This document shows positions 25,253-28,313 of a stretch of 28,313 bases of DNA, piece after piece. Under the pieces are notes generated by a model. That model was not told the DNA's origin. It did not search any database and worked only from the letters and a program-made list of their open reading frames with translations. How positions within the stretch are numbered: the stretch's first letter is position 1; the number at the start of each line of letters is the position of its first letter. The stretch is from a virus. Location: positions 1 through 28,313 of IMG/VR virus record IMGVR_UViG_3300008954_000211; one strand, given 5' to 3'. Both the position numbers and the translations under genes were made by a program.

Positions 25253-25672
25253 TTAAGTTAAATCGTTAAGATGTTCAGTTAACCCAGAGCCGGTAAGATC
25301 GTACATGCTCATTCGGTCAATTCCCGTAAGTTCTGCTATTATCCGGTATTCTGCGTCCCCCCCATTAGCTGGAGCACTCACAAATATACGGTTACATTTT
25401 GCATTAAAGGTATACGAATCTTCATCACTATCCAATTCAACATAGTGAACACCACTAATTACGGGGCCTGAACCGGTAGAATTAAAGTGGACTCGAATCG
25501 TGTTCGCAGAGTGATTAACTACAGTAATATTTTTGGTTACATAGGGAAAGTCATATTGGATCTCCTGTAGGGGGGCATGTGTGGTGGACCCGCTAATATA
25601 GGGTTGCCCTGCAACTTGATATGACCCAACGTTTGCTAGGCCCGGGGGGGCCCATCCAAGGTGTGATGACAT
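25253..25672 (-). CDS. Small virion structural protein of marine T4-like phages
   Basis: The 139-residue protein begins MSSHLGWAPPGLANVGSYQVAGQP, a start I associate with a conserved structural protein of cyanophages and related marine myoviruses. The body is beta-rich: FPYVTKNITVVN, IRVHFNSTG, GVHYVELDSDEDSYTFN and CNRIFVSAP. It ends in a flexible tail (DLTGSGLTEHLNDLT). Size and fold suggest a capsid decoration or surface attachment protein, and it opens the fibre-like cassette. It is first after the bS21 gene and has its own promoter-like motif and a TAGGAG ribosome site. The family is known from structural-protein lists. Its exact place in the particle is my inference. Confidence 0.78.
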   Translation of the reverse strand: MSSHLGWAPPGLANVGSYQVAGQPYISGSTTHAPLQEIQYDFPYVTKNITVVNHSANTIRVHFNSTGSGPVISGVHYVELDSDEDSYTFNAKCNRIFVSAPANGGDAEYRIIAELTGIDRMSMYDLTGSGLTEHLNDLT

Positions 25673-25702
25673 TATAAAACTCCTAATTTATATATAGATA
25701 TA

Positions 25703-25715
25703 TAGTAAATAGTTA
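25703..25715 (-). promoter_or_regulatory. Late-promoter-like motif before the virion surface cassette
   Basis: The coding strand reads TAACTATTTACTA directly after the bS21 stop codon, 31 bases before the ATG of the 139-residue structural gene. The surrounding 43 bases are very AT-rich. It would start the transcript of the fibre-like genes. Confidence 0.48.
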
Positions 25716-25961
25716 TCATATTTTTCTATTGCGCCTTCTTTCTTGGGCGCGCTTTCTTTTTTTTTCATCTCGCAGCCTTTGGCGCTCTGCGCGGATGCGT
25801 TTTTCCTTTTTGGCTACCGAAGGTTTTTTGTAATGTCGACGCTCTTTAACTTCGTCTAGAATGCGGTCTTTTTTAACCTTTTTGGTAAAACGACGAATCA
25901 TTCTATCCACACTTCCGCGGCATTCTTTTATTGTAACTTTAACGTGCGCACCTTTAGACAT
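25716..25961 (-). CDS. rpsU: Ribosomal protein bS21 homologue
   Basis: The 81-residue, very basic protein matches bacterial ribosomal protein bS21. Residues 17-25 (SVDRMIRRF) and 34-48 (ILDEVKERRHYKKPS) line up with the PFDVALRRF and VLAEVRRREFYEKPT parts of E. coli S21, and the remainder is the usual Arg/Lys-rich helix, about ten residues longer than in E. coli (71). In the ribosome bS21 lies near the 3' end of 16S rRNA, where mRNA is selected. A phage copy may replace the host protein and favour late phage mRNA. Phage bS21 genes are known in a pelagiphage and in jumbo phages. I choose the ATG at 25961, 5 bases after the previous stop, over the in-frame TTG at 25985. It lies among head genes, so it should be made late and in quantity. 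Confidence 0.85.
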   Translation of the reverse strand: MSKGAHVKVTIKECRGSVDRMIRRFTKKVKKDRILDEVKERRHYKKPSVAKKEKRIRAERQRLRDEKKRKRAQERRRNRKI

Positions 25962-25966
25962 ATTTC

Positions 25967-26371
25967 CTACTTCAATGCCTGCCAAATAGCACTCGACTTG
26001 TCCATCATTGCTGTGATGTCTACTCCTGCATCTCTAGGGTCTCCTAGATCGGCCTGACCTTGTGGAGGCTGTGAATTGCTCATGGGTTCCGTACCCTCAA
26101 AAAGATTGACCCCATTGTAAGCCTCATCGCCGATAGAATCCATTAAACTTTGGCGGTATTGATTAATTTTCTGGGTGCTCTCGGTGTTTTTTCGCTGTGA
26201 GGGTGTTCGCTCTTGGCGCGGGCGCGCCTTCGATTCTACAATCACATTCTGTCGTAGGCCTTTTGCAACCTCCGATACAACATTAGATAGAAGCCCTTCT
26301 TCTAAAAGGACTTCGTGAATACACTCCTTGACCAATGGTTTAATAATCTGTTTCAGATCTGATTTCTTCAT
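25967..26371 (-). CDS. Small prohead-core-like protein, unassigned
   Basis: The 134-residue protein starts MKKSDLKQIIKPLVKECIHEVL, an amphipathic helix followed by LEEGLLSNVVSEVAKGL. This N-terminus is familiar from small proteins beside the prohead protease in marine T4-like phages. The middle is basic and Gln/Arg/Ser-rich (about 45-70), and the end is acidic and flexible. Its place between protease and scaffold resembles that of T4 gp67/gp68, the minor prohead core proteins, but no sequence identity to those can be claimed. It may be a core protein degraded by the protease. AAAGGAT precedes the ATG. The gene lies 3 bases after its neighbour and 5 bases before bS21. Confidence 0.7.
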   Translation of the reverse strand: MKKSDLKQIIKPLVKECIHEVLLEEGLLSNVVSEVAKGLRQNVIVESKARPRQERTPSQRKNTESTQKINQYRQSLMDSIGDEAYNGVNLFEGTEPMSNSQPPQGQADLGDPRDAGVDITAMMDKSSAIWQALK

Positions 26372-26374
26372 GTT

Positions 26375-27379
26375 CTATCCTTTGATAATTCCTGCTAGTT
26401 TGTGCCACTTTTCCAATAAAACCTTGTCGTCGTGCTCTACGCCTTCTGCTTGGGGAGTGTCACACTTGTCATAAGGTTCCCCTAGATTTTTGACACCCGT
26501 CGCAAATACTCGCTTAGAGGCAGGTTCGCATGTCTCAGGATTTAATTGAGTTACTTGTGCTGCCTCTGGGTGGTCTGGAAGGGGGTTGGTAACTTGGACA
26601 ACACCTTTGTTACCTTTCTTCGAGGTATAAACATAGCTATCGCCCTGCTTAACGGCAGTACCGGGAGCGGGTGCTTCGGTTCCGCCTTCGTCGTCGCCAG
26701 GAACCTCTTCTCCTGGCTGCTCGCCGGGCTGCTCTGCGGGCTCTTCTGCGGGCTGCTCAGCCGCCTGTTGCTGCTGTTGTGCGGGCTGCTCTTCGGGTTG
26801 GGCTTGAATATAGGCAGAGGCAAATTCTCTTACGTCACCAAAGCCAGCATTTTGAAAAATCGTTAAGACAGCTTTTTGGTAATCATCTGATTTAAGTCCG
26901 GTCACCACAAGCTTATAAAGGTTAGGATACTTCTCCAGATTTTCCAGCTTTCCGATCTTAGGCTTGCGCTCATGTTCCATTGCTCCGCGGGATGTGGCCT
27001 GTCGGCGGCGGAAAGGATTCCGAAGTTCCGACAAGTCAAGCTCCTTGCCCTGATCCATAATCTTAATATTCTGGTCTCGGAGGAACTGTTGGTACTCGCG
27101 CATAATGGCGCCATCGTCCAGCCTTCCCTGAAACAAATCTTGATTCAGATCTTGGAACCCTTTAATAGTTTCGGTAGCCTGACTAGCGTCAACATCTACC
27201 CATTCAAGTTCTTCTTTGCCGCCTTGTTCGTCGGGACACTCGGGACATGGAGGGCAGTCCTCTGGTCTTCCGCCGAATCTTGCTTTCTTTGCGTCCTTGT
27301 CCATCTCTTCAGTCAAGAACTCTCGCCATGCATCAGTGTGTTGCTGGTTTTCCTTAAAGCTGCTCCATTGCTTACTCAT
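26375..27379 (-). CDS. Acidic, Gln/Glu/Pro-rich head-module protein, unassigned
   Basis: The 334-residue protein is not one I recognise. The N-terminal 60 residues are charged and contain a CPPCPECP cysteine cluster at 42-49, which could bind a metal. Residues 60-190 are helical. Residues 193-240 are low-complexity Glu, Gln, Pro and Ala. Residues 245-310 form a small beta-rich region with two further cysteines. The end, LLEKWHKLAGIIKG, shares the KLAGI motif with the C-terminus of the scaffold protein. Composition and place between protease and scaffold suggest a prohead core or scaffold-associated protein. The ATG overlaps the end of the protease gene by 8 bases, so it is translationally coupled, with GAGGT just upstream. 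Confidence 0.72.
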   Translation of the reverse strand: MSKQWSSFKENQQHTDAWREFLTEEMDKDAKKARFGGRPEDCPPCPECPDEQGGKEELEWVDVDASQATETIKGFQDLNQDLFQGRLDDGAIMREYQQFLRDQNIKIMDQGKELDLSELRNPFRRRQATSRGAMEHERKPKIGKLENLEKYPNLYKLVVTGLKSDDYQKAVLTIFQNAGFGDVREFASAYIQAQPEEQPAQQQQQAAEQPAEEPAEQPGEQPGEEVPGDDEGGTEAPAPGTAVKQGDSYVYTSKKGNKGVVQVTNPLPDHPEAAQVTQLNPETCEPASKRVFATGVKNLGEPYDKCDTPQAEGVEHDDKVLLEKWHKLAGIIKG

Positions 27380-27980
27380 TATCTAATACCTCGTTAAGCA
27401 ATCGGTTAATACGATCTGCTTTGGTGAACACATTTGGGGCGCTCAAGTCCTTGGCTTCTTTCATCATATATGCACCGGGAGTTGAAGGTTCAGATACAAA
27501 GTCAAAACAGATAAGTTGGAAATCATCTTCCACGATGGTTTGTCCTTGAGATTCGCTAACAGAGCCCATGCCTCGGGAAGAAATTCCCAGTTGTGCGCCG
27601 CTATTAACTAGTCCCTTAAGGATGTTACCAGACGGAGTATCGAGAACTTTTACTTTTCCCATTACATTCTTATCATCCATCCAAACATCTGTCACCATAT
27701 GAGATGCATTCTTAAGATTAATAACGGAGTCGTCAGGATGATCTAGTTCTCCGAGGGCTCTGCGCTCTTTCACTAACTTTTTATAGTTTTGGACTTCACG
27801 CGTTAAAACCTTATAAGGATAAATGCGGCCATTACCGTTCTGAACATCGGCTTCTTGCAGCTTGCCTGACAGCATCATGCCGCCATTTGAAACGAATCGC
27901 TTCTCTTCTTCGGTTAACAGATCTTGACATACGCCACCTTCGCAAAGCGCATAATATTCTCGTAATAAAACTTTAGCCAT
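27372..27980 (-). CDS. gp21: Prohead core protease (gp21-like)
   Basis: The 202-residue protein has the herpesvirus-type serine protease features of T4 gp21. GELDHPDDS (77-85) holds the catalytic His81. LGISSRGMGS (131-140) holds the nucleophile at Ser134 or Ser135. CFDFVSEPSTPGA (158-170) holds the acidic partner at or near Asp160. NGNGRIYPYKVLTREV (48-63) is also conserved in the family. It cuts scaffold, core and capsid proteins after Leu/Ile-x-Glu inside the prohead and then destroys itself, making room for DNA. The size is close to that of T4 gp21 (212). The ATG has AAGGAT upstream. The next gene overlaps its stop by 8 bases, so the protease and the core-like proteins are made together. 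Confidence 0.92.
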   Translation of the reverse strand: MAKVLLREYYALCEGGVCQDLLTEEEKRFVSNGGMMLSGKLQEADVQNGNGRIYPYKVLTREVQNYKKLVKERRALGELDHPDDSVINLKNASHMVTDVWMDDKNVMGKVKVLDTPSGNILKGLVNSGAQLGISSRGMGSVSESQGQTIVEDDFQLICFDFVSEPSTPGAYMMKEAKDLSAPNVFTKADRINRLLNEVLDNE

Positions 27981-28028
27981 AGTTAAGATCCTTTACAACA
28001 ACGCCTTACGGGCTGTAACATCCATTTG

Positions 28029-28313
28029 CTAATCCACGTATTTGTATTCATGTTTAATTCCTTCGTCTCCAATTAACATATTAAGAACATACGATGTTCC
28101 TGATGAGATGCAACCTAAAATAAAATAATTTACCGCGGTTACATCAAAATTAAATAGTTCTGTATATGGAGAAAGTAGCATCAAAATCCATCCTACGTGA
28201 AAACCCATGCACATGGGACATGAAAATAATTGTCCTAGCCAGCCTTCAGTAGGGCGAAGTCCATCTAAAATCTTTCCATATACCAAAAGTTGCGTGAGTC
28301 CGTAAGAAGCTAA
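28029..28313 (-). CDS. Small membrane protein with CPMC motif, DUF1360-like (partial, 5' end missing)
   Basis: The reading frame stays open to the right edge, giving 94 residues plus an unknown N-terminal part that reads LASYGLTQLLVYGKI at the border. A TTG at 28286 could be a start, but the upstream residues continue the hydrophobic pattern, so I treat the gene as cut by the window. The conserved parts are LRPTEGWLGQLFSCPMCMGFHVGW and a second hydrophobic segment (VNYFILGCISSGTSYVLNML). The CPMC-MGFHVG pattern resembles small two-helix membrane proteins such as DUF1360, whose function is unknown. Similar genes occur near head genes in environmental T4-like phages. It may act in the host membrane rather than the virion. 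It ends 48 bases before the protease gene. Confidence 0.7.
   Translation of the reverse strand, partial: LASYGLTQLLVYGKILDGLRPTEGWLGQLFSCPMCMGFHVGWILMLLSPYTELFNFDVTAVNYFILGCISSGTSYVLNMLIGDEGIKHEYKYVD

Overview
The window is the late structural block of a contractile-tailed (myovirus) phage of the broad T4-like kind. Every credible gene lies on the minus strand, so the window is transcribed from right to left. The T4-type order is recognisable: prohead protease, core and scaffold proteins, major capsid protein, neck proteins gp13/gp14/gp15, tail sheath, tail tube, gp26-like protein, tape measure and baseplate proteins. The sequences are clearly not T4 itself. Several virion proteins, and the style of the fibre-like repeats, resemble those of marine and other environmental T4-like phages. 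The host cannot be read from the sequence. Nearly all genes have good Shine-Dalgarno sequences, which argues against a Bacteroidota host. I saw no tRNA, integrase, insertion sequence or CRISPR array.

Layout in transcription order. 28313-25716 is the head core module: a partial CPMC membrane protein, the gp21-like protease, an acidic Q/E/P-rich protein, a small core-like protein and a ribosomal protein bS21 homologue. 25672-18512 is a six-gene insert of putative virion surface or fibre proteins. They are built from low-complexity repeats and share related C-terminal cap domains. 18446-15383 holds the scaffold and major capsid protein, ending in a strong terminator. 15186-12510 holds the three neck and tail-completion genes, ending in a second terminator. 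12386-3238 holds the sheath, tube, gp26-like gene with an overlapping frameshift-linked reading frame, tape measure, tube initiator and LysM baseplate protein. 3233-1 is a very large unrecognised protein that runs off the left edge.

Regulation. Minus-strand gaps before the fibre-like cassette, scaffold, sheath, tube and tape measure share an ACTATTTA-like motif 25-53 bases before the start codon. It sits where a late promoter would be, and in one case directly follows a terminator. Three intrinsic terminators (after the 662-residue repeat protein, after the capsid protein and after gp15) divide the block into units. No gap between genes exceeds about 210 bases.

The observations most worth pursuing are: (1) a phage bS21 gene embedded in the head morphogenesis operon; (2) a T7 slippery site with an adjacent hairpin that could fuse the gp26-like protein to the next reading frame by a +1 or -2 shift; (3) the fibre-like cassette inserted between core and scaffold genes, with a higher-order C-A-B repeat; (4) the shared promoter-like motif; (5) the unassigned giant protein at the left edge.
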